Below are positions 1-8,767 of a stretch of DNA of 64,000 bases, one piece after another. This stretch comes from Croceibacterium xixiisoli (GTDB lineage: Bacteria > Pseudomonadota > Alphaproteobacteria > Sphingomonadales > Sphingomonadaceae), in NCBI RefSeq assembly GCF_009827305.1, contig NZ_WTYJ01000004.1:248001-312000 (forward strand). Direction: 5' to 3'. The position numbers and the translations under genes were made by a program. The notes under the pieces were generated by a model. That model saw nothing but the letters and a program-made list of their open reading frames with translations, had not been told where the DNA came from and did not search any database. Position 1 is the stretch's first letter. Each line of letters opens with the position of its first letter.

Positions 1-923
1 CGCCCGATTACTGGACGGCCTTGCTGCTGCGGCTGTTTGCCGGGGTGGCGGGCGGCAATATGGGCGTGACCCAGGCCTATGTGGCGGACATCACCCCGCC
101 CCACCAGCGCACCGCGCGGCTGGGTCTGCTGGGGGCGGCATTCGGCGTCGGCTTCATGGTCGGCCCGGCCATCGGCGGACTGCTGGTGGTCGAAGGCGCC
201 GGGCTGGCCGGGTTCCGCCCGCCTCTGCTGGTGGCCTGCGGTTTGAGCCTGCTGGCGGTGGTGGGAATCATCGCCCTGCTGAAGGAAACGCGCCATGCCG
301 CAACCGCGCAGGGCCAGCGCGCCCGGCTGCGCGATGCCATGGCCAATCCGATCATCTTCAACGTGCTGCTGACCACGCTGGTGGCGATCAGCGCCTTTTC
401 CGCGATGGAGGCGATTTTCGGCCTGTGGACCAAGGCGCGGTTCGGCTGGGGCCCGCATGAGGTGGGGCTGACCTTCGCCATGATCGGGGCGCTGTCCGCC
501 CTGACCCAGGCAGTGGTGGCCGGCTGGCTGGTCCGCCGCATTGGCGAGGCGAGCACGCTGGCGCTGGGGCTGGCGATATCGGGCGTGAGCCTGATCGCGC
601 AGGTCTATGCACCCAATGGCGCCTGGCTGGTGGGGCTGATCCCGCTGACGGTGCTGGGCATTTCCATCACCAATCCGGCGATTGCCGGGCTGATTTCCCA
701 CGCCAGCGAGCCGCATCAACAGGGCGCGATGCTGGGCCTGAACGGGGCGCTGAGCGCACTGGCGCGGATCATCGGCCCGCTGGTGGCCGGGGTGCTGTTT
801 TCCGCCGTCAGCGTGGATGCACCCTATGTCTTCGCCGGGCTGGGCCTGTTCCCGGCGGCCTGGATCGGCTGGCGGATCAACGCCAAGCTGGCGGAACGGC
901 GGGCGGCGGCCGAGGTGTGGTGA
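1..923 (+). CDS. MFS drug/proton antiporter, TetA-like (5' end outside window)
   Basis: The reading frame is open from the left window edge (PDYWTALLLRLFAG...), so only the C-terminal ~305 residues are present. It is a hydrophobic major facilitator protein with alternating membrane segments. The GxxxxAYVADITPP stretch followed by RLGLLGAAFGVGFMVGPAIGG is typical of the end of helix 4, the following loop and helix 5 in the TCR/TetA drug:H+ antiporter group. The second half carries six more predicted helices and a basic C-terminus. It is probably an inner-membrane efflux pump; the substrate cannot be told. It ends 206 nt before the convergent trhO gene. The N-terminal four helices and the start lie outside the window. 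Confidence 0.85.
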   Translation, partial: PDYWTALLLRLFAGVAGGNMGVTQAYVADITPPHQRTARLGLLGAAFGVGFMVGPAIGGLLVVEGAGLAGFRPPLLVACGLSLLAVVGIIALLKETRHAATAQGQRARLRDAMANPIIFNVLLTTLVAISAFSAMEAIFGLWTKARFGWGPHEVGLTFAMIGALSALTQAVVAGWLVRRIGEASTLALGLAISGVSLIAQVYAPNGAWLVGLIPLTVLGISITNPAIAGLISHASEPHQQGAMLGLNGALSALARIIGPLVAGVLFSAVSVDAPYVFAGLGLFPAAWIGWRINAKLAERRAAAEVW

Positions 924-966
924 GGCGGGGGTAGGTAGGGGTTTGTGGGGCTGGCGTTGTGGCTGC

Positions 967-1067
967 CCTTCGACGGGCTCAGGGCGAGCGGAGGTGGGGC
1001 GCTGGGGGTGGTGTCGTTTTGCCGTTTCTCTTGGAAAAACAACCGTTCAGCCTGAGCTTGTCGGAGG
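967..1067. repeat. REP-like inverted repeat between convergent genes
   Basis: A 25-nt arm at 967-991 (CCTTCGACGGGCTCAGG...) recurs inverted at 1043-1067 (CCGTTCAGCCTGAGCTTGTC...), with about 19 of 25 positions matching. The core GCTCAGG flanked by TTCGAC and GAACGG is the short dispersed intergenic repeat seen in many sphingomonad genomes. It lies between the convergent MFS and trhO genes, where it could fold in RNA and act as a 3' end or stabilising structure. Confidence 0.7.
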
Positions 1068-1129
1068 CCACGCGTTGAGGTTTGTGTTGGGAGGGGTTGG
1101 GTGTGGGCCTGCGCTGACCTTTGCCCCTG

Positions 1130-2077
1130 TTACTCCGCTTCGGGATCGCCCTGCTTGCGGGTGGCGCCGACGTGGGTGGTGCCGCGGGACAGGGCGAGGT
1201 CTTCCTGGCGCTGGCGTTCGGCGTAGCTGGCGCGCTGGGCTTCCGTCTTGGTGCCGTGGCAGGCGGGGCAGCTGACGCCCGCTTCATACAGGGGGGAAGC
1301 CTGTTCTTCCTGGCTGACGGGCAGGCGGCAGGCGTGGCAGACGGCATAGCTGCCCGGTTCCAGATCATGGGTGACGGTCACCCGCTGATCGAAGACGAAG
1401 CATTCGCCTTCCCACAGGCTCTGATCCGCCGGCACATGTTCCAGGTAATTGAGGATGCCGCCCTTCAGATGATAGACATCCTCCACCCCTTCGGCCTTGA
1501 GGAAGGCGGTGGATTTTTCGCAGCGGATGCCGCCGGTGCAATACATCGCCACGCGGGCAGGTTTGCCTTCACCCAACAGGCGTTCGCGTTCGCTGCGGAA
1601 CCATCCCGGGAAATCGCGGAAGCTGGCGGTCTTGGGGTCGATGGCGCCATGGAACTGGCCCACGGCCACTTCGTAATCATTGCGCGTGTCGATCACGATG
1701 ACATCGGGGCTGGAAATCAGCGCGTTCCAGTCTTCGGGCATCACATAATGGCCGACATCGGCCAGCGGATCGATATCGGGCTGCCCCATGGTGACGATTT
1801 CGCGCTTCAGCTTCACCTTGGTGCGGTGGAAGGGCAGATCGGGCGCGCGCGACAGCTTCACATCGATCCCGGCGCAACCGGGCAGGGTGCGAATATGGAC
1901 GAGCAGCGCGGCGATGGCATCATCGGTGCCGGCGACCGTGCCATTGATCCCTTCGCGGGCGATCAGCAGCGTGCCCTTGATGCCGAGCGAGAGCAGCAGC
2001 GGTTCGAGCCCGGCCTGCACCTGCGCCGGATCATCGAAGCGGGTGAACTGGTAAAGCGCGGCGACGCAGATCGGCAT
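1130..2077 (-). CDS. trhO: tRNA uridine(34) hydroxylase TrhO (rhodanese family)
   Basis: This 315-aa protein matches the YceA/TrhO family, which hydroxylates U34 of certain tRNAs to 5-hydroxyuridine using O2. An N-terminal acylphosphatase-like domain (FTRF..., KGTLLIAREGINGTVAG at 35-50) precedes a rhodanese domain (VIVIDTRNDYE at ~127) with the active-site Cys180 in CTGGIRCEKS. A Cys-rich tail (CHACRLPV..., CPACHGT) follows and could bind zinc. The start was set at 2077 because the family begins just before the FTRF motif; an in-frame ATG at 2107 is the alternative and neither has a strong ribosome site. It is convergent with the MFS gene and divergent from the HPP gene. Confidence 0.9.
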   Translation of the reverse strand: MPICVAALYQFTRFDDPAQVQAGLEPLLLSLGIKGTLLIAREGINGTVAGTDDAIAALLVHIRTLPGCAGIDVKLSRAPDLPFHRTKVKLKREIVTMGQPDIDPLADVGHYVMPEDWNALISSPDVIVIDTRNDYEVAVGQFHGAIDPKTASFRDFPGWFRSERERLLGEGKPARVAMYCTGGIRCEKSTAFLKAEGVEDVYHLKGGILNYLEHVPADQSLWEGECFVFDQRVTVTHDLEPGSYAVCHACRLPVSQEEQASPLYEAGVSCPACHGTKTEAQRASYAERQRQEDLALSRGTTHVGATRKQGDPEAE

Positions 2078-2235
2078 TTCGGCTTCGGTCACTGACGGGC
2101 ATTCCATGATGGGGGAGAGCGCGCCCATAGCGGAAATCACCGCCCGCGCCCACAGATTTGGCGGAATGCGACAGCTGGGGTAGGGGGCGCGGCACAATCC
2201 GTCGCAAAACCTTCAACCGACAGCGGTGCCTGCCC

Positions 2236-3330
2236 ATGCCTTCTGCCCTCAGTTACCTGAAGCGCTTTGCCCCGGTCGGGCGCCTTGACGGGTTTCGCGC
2301 CGCGATCGGCGCGCTGCTGGGCATATTCCTGACCGGCTTTGTCGGCTTCCTCTGGCTCGGTACGACCCACGGACTGCCGTTCCTGCTGGCACCGATGGGC
2401 GCATCGGCGGTGCTGTTGTTCGCGGTGCCGGCCAGCCCGCTGGCGCAGCCCTGGTCGGTGATCGGCGGCAATGGCATTTCCGCCTTCGTCGGCGTGGTGT
2501 GCGCGATGTTCGTGACCGATCCGCTGCTGGCCGCCCCGCTGGCGGTGGCGCTGGCGATCGGGGCGATGAGCCTGTCCCGCTGCCTGCATCCGCCCGGCGG
2601 CGCCATGGCCCTGACCGCCGTGCTGGGCGGCCCCGCCGTCACGGAGGCCGGGCTGTCCTTCGTGCTGGTGCCGGTGGCGATCAATTCGGTGATCCTGCTG
2701 GCGGCGGCCTGGCTGTACAACAATGCCACGCGCCATCGATATCCGCATCGCCCCGTACCGGCGGTACCCTTGCCGCATGGCACGACCGATCCGCTGCCGC
2801 AGGATCGCGTGGGCTTCACCACCGCCGATCTGGGCGCGGTGCTGGCGCAATATGACGAGCTGCTGGACGTCAGCCTGGAAGATCTGGAAACCCTGTTCCG
2901 TCAGGTGGAGGCGCGCGCCCATCGCCGGCTGCATCGCAATCTCAGCTGCGCCGATATCATGTCACGCGACATGATCACCGCTCAGCCCGATGAAGGCGTG
3001 GGCCAGGCGCGCGACCGGATGCTGGATCGGGGCCTGTCCTCCATGCCGGTGGTCGATGCGCATGGTTTCGCCCTGGGGATCGTGGGCCATGCGCAATTGC
3101 TGGCGGGCAATGGCCGGCTGGTGCGCGATGTGATGAAGCGGGATGGATGCCGGGTGACGCCCGATCAGCCGATCGACGAATTGCTGCCCGCGCTTTCGGG
3201 CGGGGTGCATCATGATGCGCTGATCGTGGATGGGGAGGGGCGGCTGGTCGGCCTGATCACCCAGACCGATCTGCTGGCGGCACTGTGGCGCAGTCATGTG
3301 GCCGAACAGGTTGCCAGCGCGAAGGGTTAA
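2236..3330 (+). CDS. HPP family membrane protein with two CBS domains
   Basis: The 364-aa protein begins with an integral-membrane HPP domain (about residues 1-165, four to five hydrophobic helices). It contains the signature RCLHPPGGAMALTAVLGG around His118-Pro119-Pro120. A soluble C-terminal half holds a CBS pair (about 235-300 and 305-360), which usually binds adenine nucleotides and senses energy state. Some HPP proteins transport nitrite; the substrate here is unknown. The ATG at 2236 follows the divergent trhO start by about 160 nt. The stop is 7 nt from the convergent gluconokinase end. Confidence 0.85.
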   Translation: MPSALSYLKRFAPVGRLDGFRAAIGALLGIFLTGFVGFLWLGTTHGLPFLLAPMGASAVLLFAVPASPLAQPWSVIGGNGISAFVGVVCAMFVTDPLLAAPLAVALAIGAMSLSRCLHPPGGAMALTAVLGGPAVTEAGLSFVLVPVAINSVILLAAAWLYNNATRHRYPHRPVPAVPLPHGTTDPLPQDRVGFTTADLGAVLAQYDELLDVSLEDLETLFRQVEARAHRRLHRNLSCADIMSRDMITAQPDEGVGQARDRMLDRGLSSMPVVDAHGFALGIVGHAQLLAGNGRLVRDVMKRDGCRVTPDQPIDELLPALSGGVHHDALIVDGEGRLVGLITQTDLLAALWRSHVAEQVASAKG

Positions 3331-3337
3331 AGCGAAA

Positions 3338-3868
3338 TCAAACGGGACGGTTCAGGGCATCCAGCACCGCCTGCACCTGCCGCCCCGGCCGCGCATTGCC
3401 ATCCACCAAGACGAAGCTTTCATCCGGCTGCAAAGGCTCGAAAGCGGCCAGCTGGCTGTCGAGCAGGCTGGCGGGCATGAAGTGATCTTTGCGGGTCTGC
3501 ATCCGGGCCCATAATTGCGCCCGGCTGGTCCGGGGCAGGACGAACACAATATCACCGGCCAGGGCGCGCAGCTGATCACGATAGGCGCGTCGGAGCGCCG
3601 AGCAGGCGGCCACTGCGCCGTGAGGATGGGCGGCGAGCGCGGCGCCGACAGCGGCGAGGAAGGGCGCGCGATCGGTGTCGGTCAGCGGTTCGCCCCGGGC
3701 CATCTTGGCGATATTGGCCGGCGGGTGGCAATCATCGCCTTCGATGAAGACGTGGCCGAGCCGGGTGGCGAGGCGCCGGGCCAGGGTGGATTTGCCATTG
3801 CCGCTGGGGCCCATGACGACGATGGCGCGCGGCGCATGGTGGCCTGAAACGGCAGGCGTGTCGGTCAT
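3338..3868 (-). CDS. gntK: Gluconokinase
   Basis: This 176-aa P-loop kinase phosphorylates D-gluconate to 6-phosphogluconate for the Entner-Doudoroff or pentose-phosphate routes. Walker A is GPSGNGKST at 20-28. The family motifs EGDDCHPPANIAKM and PLTDTDRAPFL follow, then CSALRRAYRDQLR and a C-terminal VDGNARP segment. Length fits the family. Its start codon overlaps the stop of the LacI-type regulator by 4 nt (ATGA), so the two are translationally coupled. With idnD upstream this forms an idonate/gluconate operon. Confidence 0.93.
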   Translation of the reverse strand: MTDTPAVSGHHAPRAIVVMGPSGNGKSTLARRLATRLGHVFIEGDDCHPPANIAKMARGEPLTDTDRAPFLAAVGAALAAHPHGAVAACSALRRAYRDQLRALAGDIVFVLPRTSRAQLWARMQTRKDHFMPASLLDSQLAAFEPLQPDESFVLVDGNARPGRQVQAVLDALNRPV

Positions 3869-4905
3869 GCCGGGCGGACGGTGTTCCGTTCGATGACCGC
3901 CAGCCCGACATCGACCCGATGGGCTGCTTCCCGCGCGGGCGGGGTGGCAGAGCCGAGCAGATCGACGATCAGCCGCCCGGTCTGGCTGCCCAGCCCATGG
4001 AAATCGACATTGATCGTGGTCAGCGGCGGGTTGATTTCGCGGCCGATCTCGAAATTGCCGAAGCCCATGATCGAAAGATCATCGGGCACGCGCAGCCCCT
4101 GCCGCTGGCATTCCATCACCACCCCCACGGCCGACAGATCGGACACGGCGAACAGCGCCTGGGTGTCGGGCGCGCGGCGCTGCAATTCCTGCAGCGCGCC
4201 CACGCCATGATCATAGCTGAGCGGGGCGATGCCGTGGCGGATCACGCCGGTGGTGGGCAGGCCGGAGCGCCGCAGTTCTTCCTCGAAACCGCGAATACGT
4301 TCTTCTCCGCGATGATCGAGCACGCTGCCATCATAGACCGCACCGATGGCGCCGAGGCGGGTGAAGCCGCGATCGAGCAGATAGCGCGCCGCTGTGCGGC
4401 CAACCTCATGATTGGAAAAGCCGATCACATGTTCGATCGGGCGGTGGGGCAGATCGGCAATCTCCAAGATCGGGATATTGGCCGCCAGCAGCAGGCGGGC
4501 AATTTCCCGACTGTGCGATGCGCCGGTCAGGACGATGGCTTCGGGCCGGCGGGCCAGCAGATTGCGCAGCTGGCGTTCCTCTTCACCCAGATCGTAATCG
4601 GTATAGGCGATCAGCAGATCATAATCGGATCCGCGCAGCACTTCGGTCAGGCCATGGGCGACGGAGGCGAAATTGGCATTGGTCAGCGTCGGCAGCATCA
4701 GTGCGACGAAACCCGTGCGCCGGCTGGACAATCCGCCGGCGGCCTTGTCCGGCACATAGCCGAGATCGGCGATAGCGCGGTTCACCCGGTCCCGCGTGGC
4801 GGGCAGCACCACGTCGGGATCGCTGACCACGCGCGATACGGTCATGCGCGAGACGCCGGCCAGCTGGGCCACTTCGCGAATGGTCGGGCGACGGGTCGAT
4901 TTCAC
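3865..4905 (-). CDS. LacI-family repressor of the gluconate/idonate genes (GntR-like)
   Basis: This is a 346-aa LacI/GalR regulator. The N-terminal helix-turn-helix is TIREVAQLAGVSRMTVSRVVSD, followed by a hinge and a periplasmic-binding-protein-like sensor domain (GFVALMLPTLTNANF..., MGFGNFEIGREI...). A GTG start at 4905 was chosen because the HTH begins a few residues later and GAGAGG lies about 6 nt upstream; an upstream extension has unlike composition. It sits between idnD (43 nt gap) and gntK (4-nt overlap). The ligand is probably gluconate, idonate or their ketoacid. Likely operators are the paired half-sites between idnD and idnO. Confidence 0.9.
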   Translation of the reverse strand: MKSTRRPTIREVAQLAGVSRMTVSRVVSDPDVVLPATRDRVNRAIADLGYVPDKAAGGLSSRRTGFVALMLPTLTNANFASVAHGLTEVLRGSDYDLLIAYTDYDLGEEERQLRNLLARRPEAIVLTGASHSREIARLLLAANIPILEIADLPHRPIEHVIGFSNHEVGRTAARYLLDRGFTRLGAIGAVYDGSVLDHRGEERIRGFEEELRRSGLPTTGVIRHGIAPLSYDHGVGALQELQRRAPDTQALFAVSDLSAVGVVMECQRQGLRVPDDLSIMGFGNFEIGREINPPLTTINVDFHGLGSQTGRLIVDLLGSATPPAREAAHRVDVGLAVIERNTVRPA

Positions 4906-4948
4906 GCTTGATCCTCTCAATACCCTGTCATTGCGGCCATTCGGCACA

Positions 4949-6001
4949 TCATTCCTGTTTGGCAATGGCAATATGCAGCTTGACCACGCGGCTGCGATCC
5001 CCCGCCTGTTCGAAGGCGGATATCGCATCGGCCAGCGGATAGGTGCCCGACAGGATCGGCGAGACATCGATCTGCCCGGTCATGATCAGCTGGGCCGCCA
5101 AAGCGAATTCATCATGCGCGCGGAAGGCGCCGACCAGATCGATTTCACGCGTCTGCAGCTGGTTGATCGGCAGCGACACTTCGCCCGGCGGCATCATGCC
5201 CAATTGCACGATCCGCCCGCCGCGCCGCATCACCGGGAACAGCGAATGGAGCGCGCTGGGCGATCCCGAGGCTTCGAAAGCGATATCGAAGGCCTGGTCA
5301 TCGGCGCGATAACGAGCAAGGCCATCGGGATCACTGCGGACATTGAGTGTTTCGGCAACGCCAATCCGATCTTTCGCCACGGCGAGTGCCGCGTCTTCGA
5401 TATCGGTGCACACGACATGGACGGCGCCGGCCAGCAGCGCGCAGCGCGCGGTGAGCAGGCCGATCGGGCCCGATCCGGTGACGATGACCCGGCGGCCGAG
5501 CAATTCGCCCGCGCGCTTCACCGCATGCAGCGCCACGGACAGCGGTTCGGCCACCGACAGCGCCAGCAGATCGGTATTCTCCGGCACGGGGATCACCTGA
5601 TCGGCGCGCAGCACCAGATGTTCGGCAAAGCCGCCCTGCACATGGGGGAAGCGGCCCGCACTGCCCAGGAAGCGCATATCGGCGCACAGATTGCTGCGCC
5701 CGGCGCGGCACCAGTCGCAGTGCAGACAGGCGCGGCTGGGGTTGAGCGCGGCCTTCTGCCCGACGGTGAGCCCGGAGACGGCAGAGCCCCATTCGAGCAC
5801 CCGGCCGGAAATCTCATGCCCGAGGACCATGGGTTCGCGCAGCGCAAAATCGCCGACCGCACCGCGATGGAAATAATGCATGTCCGACCCGCAGATCCCG
5901 CCGTAGGCCACGGCCACCCGCACCTCATCGGCGGCGAGCGGTGCATCGGTGCAATGCTCGATCCGCAAATCCTTCGCCCCGTGGCAAATTGCCGCCTGCA
6001 T
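4949..6001 (-). CDS. idnD: L-idonate 5-dehydrogenase (zinc MDR family)
   Basis: This 350-aa medium-chain zinc dehydrogenase is predicted to oxidise L-idonate to 5-ketogluconate. The catalytic zinc ligands appear as Cys37 (GGICGSDMHY) and His62-Glu63 (GHEISG). The structural zinc is bound by Cys92, Cys95, Cys98 and Cys106. The Rossmann motif is VTGSGPIGLL. ATG at 6001 has a GAGGGAGA ribosome site. A sorbitol or threonine dehydrogenase is possible from the fold alone. The neighbours gluconokinase, a LacI regulator and gluconate 5-dehydrogenase favour idonate. It is the first gene of the minus-strand operon. Confidence 0.87.
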   Translation of the reverse strand: MQAAICHGAKDLRIEHCTDAPLAADEVRVAVAYGGICGSDMHYFHRGAVGDFALREPMVLGHEISGRVLEWGSAVSGLTVGQKAALNPSRACLHCDWCRAGRSNLCADMRFLGSAGRFPHVQGGFAEHLVLRADQVIPVPENTDLLALSVAEPLSVALHAVKRAGELLGRRVIVTGSGPIGLLTARCALLAGAVHVVCTDIEDAALAVAKDRIGVAETLNVRSDPDGLARYRADDQAFDIAFEASGSPSALHSLFPVMRRGGRIVQLGMMPPGEVSLPINQLQTREIDLVGAFRAHDEFALAAQLIMTGQIDVSPILSGTYPLADAISAFEQAGDRSRVVKLHIAIAKQE

Positions 6002-6020
6002 CCTGTTCTCCCTCGCTGGT

Positions 6021-6078
6021 GGGACCGTTATCATTGCCGGGCTTAGCGGGCAAATCCTGTTGCCATGGTATCGGTCCC
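6021..6078. promoter_or_regulatory. Paired operator-like half-sites in the divergent idnD/idnO promoter
   Basis: GGGACCGTTATCA at 6021-6033 faces TGGTATCGGTCCC at 6066-6078. Read toward each other both are TGRTAWCGGTCCC (11 of 13 matching), centred 45 bp apart. LacI-family gluconate regulators bind palindromes built on a similar TGATAC-CGGTATCA core. The position between the two divergent starts suits co-repression of both operons, perhaps with looping. Binding is inferred. Confidence 0.5.
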
Positions 6079-6113
6079 TTCCTATGCCGGGGCCCCAATC
6101 AGAGGAGGGGTGC

Positions 6114-6875
6114 ATTCTCGAACTGTTCAGCCTGGCCGGACGCAATGCGCTGATCACCGGATCATCGCGCGGGATCGGCTTTGCCCTGGCCCGCGCCATG
6201 GCCGGGGCCGGGGCGCATGTGATGCTGAATGCCCGCGATCCGGCCGCGCTGGAGGCAGCGGTTGAGGCGATCCGCGCGACCGGCGGCAGCGCCAGTGCGT
6301 GCCATTTCGACGTGACCGATCCGGCGGCCATTCATGCCGCGATCGGCGCGATCGAACAGGACCAGCCGATCGATATTCTGGTCAACAATGCCGGGGTGCA
6401 GCGCCGTGCGCCCCTGCATGAATTCGACGATGGCGACTGGCGCGAACTGATGGCGACCAATCTGGATGGCGTCTATTATGTCAGCAAGCGGGTGGCGCCT
6501 GGCATGATCGCCCGCCGCAGCGGCAAGATCATCAATATCGCCAGCGTGCAGAGCGAACTCGCCCGCCCGACGATTGCCCCCTATACGGCAGCCAAGGGGG
6601 CGATCCGCAATCTGACGCGGGGGATGTGCGCCGACTGGGCCGGCCATGGCATTCAGGTGAATGCGATTGCGCCGGGCTATTTCAACACACCGCTCAATGC
6701 CGCGCTGGTGGCCGATCCGGTGTTCGACGGCTGGATCTGCCAGCGAACGCCAGCGGGGCGCTGGGGCGAATTGTCCGATCTGCATGGCGCGGCGATCTTC
6801 CTGGCATCGGCCGCATCGAATTTCGTCAATGGCCAGACGCTCTATGTCGATGGCGGCATCACCACAGTAATCTAA
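6114..6875 (+). CDS. idnO: Gluconate 5-dehydrogenase (SDR), probable AUU start
   Basis: This ~253-aa classical short-chain dehydrogenase is predicted to interconvert 5-ketogluconate and gluconate. Motifs are GSSRGIG (cofactor), NNAG, a catalytic Ser in IINIASVQSE and YTAAKGA (Tyr-Lys). The family begins FSLAGRNALITG. The best ribosome site is AGGAGG at 6103-6108, exactly 5 nt before an ATT codon at 6114 (ATT CTC GAA CTG TTC). An in-frame ATG at 6084 has no ribosome site and would add ten residues with no counterpart in the family. An AUU start is therefore preferred but unproven. The gene leads a plus-strand operon divergent from idnD. Confidence 0.88.
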   Translation: MLELFSLAGRNALITGSSRGIGFALARAMAGAGAHVMLNARDPAALEAAVEAIRATGGSASACHFDVTDPAAIHAAIGAIEQDQPIDILVNNAGVQRRAPLHEFDDGDWRELMATNLDGVYYVSKRVAPGMIARRSGKIINIASVQSELARPTIAPYTAAKGAIRNLTRGMCADWAGHGIQVNAIAPGYFNTPLNAALVADPVFDGWICQRTPAGRWGELSDLHGAAIFLASAASNFVNGQTLYVDGGITTVI

Positions 6876-6892
6876 TGAGAAGGGAAGGGCCG

Positions 6893-7852
6893 ATGGCCGC
6901 TGACACACAGGGCGACAAGCCCCTGGCGCTGCAGATGAACGGGTTTTCCGCGCCGATGGAGGCGCAGCTGGCGCAGCTGCTGGAGGTGGTACGCTGGTTC
7001 GATCTGACCGCCGAGGAACAGCGCAGCCTGCTGAAGGAACGCGGGCATCAGGTGCGCGTGGTCACCGCCGGGGGCCATGTCGGTTGCCCGCCGGAACTGA
7101 TGCGGCAGTTGCCGGCGCTGGGGCTGGTGGCGCTCAATGGCGTGGGCACGGACAAGGTGTCTCTGCCGCTGGCGCGTGAACGCGGGGTGGGGGTGACGAC
7201 GACGCCCGATACGCTGGCCGATGATGTGGCGGATCTGGCCATCGGGCTGATGATTGCGCTCAAGCGCCGCATTCCCGCCGCCGATGCCCATGTCCGGGCC
7301 GGGCACTGGCCTGACAGCGAGATGCCGCTGGCGCGCAAGGTGACCGGATCACGCATGGGCATTTTCGGCCTGGGCGCGATCGGATCGGCCATTGCCCAGC
7401 GCGCGCGCGGCTTTGGCGAGGTCGGCTATGCTTCCCGCAGCGGCAAGCCCGTTGATTATCGACGGTTCGACAGCCTGTCGGAACTGGCGGCCTGGGCCGA
7501 TGTGCTGTTCATCGCGGCGGCGGCAACCCAGGAAACGGCCGGCGCGGTCGATGCCGAGGTGCTGCAGGCGCTTGGATCATCCGGCGTACTGGTCAATATT
7601 TCCCGTGGATCGGTGGTGGAGGAAGCGGCGCTGATCGCCGCGCTGGAGGATGGCGTGATCGCCGGGGCCGGGCTGGATGTGTTCATCGACGAACCGCGCG
7701 TGCCCGAAGCGCTGCGCCGCTTGCCCAACACCGTGCTGACCCCGCATATCGCCAGCGCGACGGTGGAAACCCGGGCGGCGATGGCCGATCTGGTGCTGGG
7801 CAATATCCGCGCCTTTCTGGCTGGCAAGCCGCTGGTGACCCCGGTGCAGTGA
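6893..7852 (+). CDS. D-isomer 2-hydroxyacid dehydrogenase (2-ketogluconate/glyoxylate reductase type)
   Basis: This 319-aa protein has the two-domain 2-hydroxyacid dehydrogenase layout. The NAD(P) motif is [13 protein letters not shown]. The catalytic Arg is in [13 protein letters not shown], the Glu in [12 protein letters not shown] and the His in TPHIASAT. GhrA/GhrB-type enzymes reduce glyoxylate, hydroxypyruvate and 2-ketogluconate. Its place 17 nt after idnO suggests a keto-sugar acid, probably 2-ketogluconate to gluconate. ATG at 6893 has AGGGAAGG upstream; an ATG overlapping the idnO stop at 6875 is also in frame. Confidence 0.87.
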   Translation: MAADTQGDKPLALQMNGFSAPMEAQLAQLLEVVRWFDLTAEEQRSLLKERGHQVRVVTAGGHVGCPPELMRQLPALGLVALNGVGTDKVSLPLARERGVGVTTTPDTLADDVADLAIGLMIALKRRIPAADAHVRAGHWPDSEMPLARKVTGSRMGIFGLGAIGSAIAQRARGFGEVGYASRSGKPVDYRRFDSLSELAAWADVLFIAAAATQETAGAVDAEVLQALGSSGVLVNISRGSVVEEAALIAALEDGVIAGAGLDVFIDEPRVPEALRRLPNTVLTPHIASATVETRAAMADLVLGNIRAFLAGKPLVTPVQ

Positions 7853-7901
7853 CGCGTTTTCCGCGCCAGCGCGGCGAGGACCAGGAGGATATAAGGAGCG
7901 T

Positions 7902-8666
7902 ATGATGGCAGGCGGACAGCAGGACGGGCGCGTGGGGCTGATTACCGGGGCGGGCAGCGGGATCGGCCGGGCCGCCGCGCTGGCGCTGGCGGCCCGGGGT
8001 TACCGCCTGGTGCTGGTCGGGCGGCGGTCTGCCGTGCTGGAGGAAACCGCAGCGCTGGCCGGCGATATACCGACGCTGGTGGCGCCCTGCGATGTCGCCG
8101 ATGAAGCGGCGGTCGATGCACTGTTCGCGCAGGCGGTGGACCATTTCGGGCGGATCGATCTGCTGTTCAACAATGCCGGGCTGGCCCTGCCGGCCACGCC
8201 GATCGAGGATCTGGCGCTGACCGACTGGCGGCGGCTGGTGGATGTGAACACCACCGGCGCTTTCCTGTGTTTGCGCGCCGCCTTCCGCGTGATGAAGGAT
8301 CAGGATCCGCAGGGTGGGCGGATCATCAACAACGGGTCGCTGTCTGCCCATGTGCCGCGGCTGTTTTCCGCCGCCTATACCGCCACCAAGCATGCGATCA
8401 CCGGGCTGACGCGGTCGGGATCGCTGGAAGGGCGGCGCTACAACATTGCCTGCGGCCAGATCGATATCGGCAATGCCGCGACCGATCTGGGCGGCGGGGT
8501 GATGGATGGCGCGCTGCAGGCCGATGGCAGCCGCCGTGCCGAACCGCTGATGGATGTGACCGAAGCGGGGGAGGCGGTCGCCTATATGGACAGCCTGCCG
8601 CTGTCGACCAATGTCCAGTTCATGACCGTGATGGCCAGCGCCATGCCCTTTATCGGGCGCGGCTGA
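7902..8666 (+). CDS. Short-chain dehydrogenase/reductase, substrate unknown
   Basis: This 254-aa classical SDR has the cofactor motif GAGSGIG near the N-terminus, NNAG, a catalytic Ser in [10 protein letters not shown] and YTATKHA. It lacks the usual PG motif after the active site and has [11 protein letters not shown] instead, a form seen in SDRs annotated as sugar or polyol dehydrogenases. Two ribosome sites (AGGAGG and AAGGAG) precede ATG 7902 and ATG 7905. It is 49 nt downstream of the hydroxyacid dehydrogenase and probably cotranscribed, so a sugar-acid or sugar-alcohol substrate is inferred. Confidence 0.82.
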   Translation: MMAGGQQDGRVGLITGAGSGIGRAAALALAARGYRLVLVGRRSAVLEETAALAGDIPTLVAPCDVADEAAVDALFAQAVDHFGRIDLLFNNAGLALPATPIEDLALTDWRRLVDVNTTGAFLCLRAAFRVMKDQDPQGGRIINNGSLSAHVPRLFSAAYTATKHAITGLTRSGSLEGRRYNIACGQIDIGNAATDLGGGVMDGALQADGSRRAEPLMDVTEAGEAVAYMDSLPLSTNVQFMTVMASAMPFIGRG

Positions 8667-8767
8667 GCCTGGGGCGCCTCTGCCGCGCTCCTCTTGGCAA
8701 ATCCCTTCCGCCCGCTATCCATGGGGCAAAGGCGGTGTTCCGCCTGACCCAAGCGGAGAGGATGGGC

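Noticed and set aside
1121-2095. 324-codon plus-strand frame opposite trhO
   Set aside because: Antisense shadow of a clearly conserved gene.
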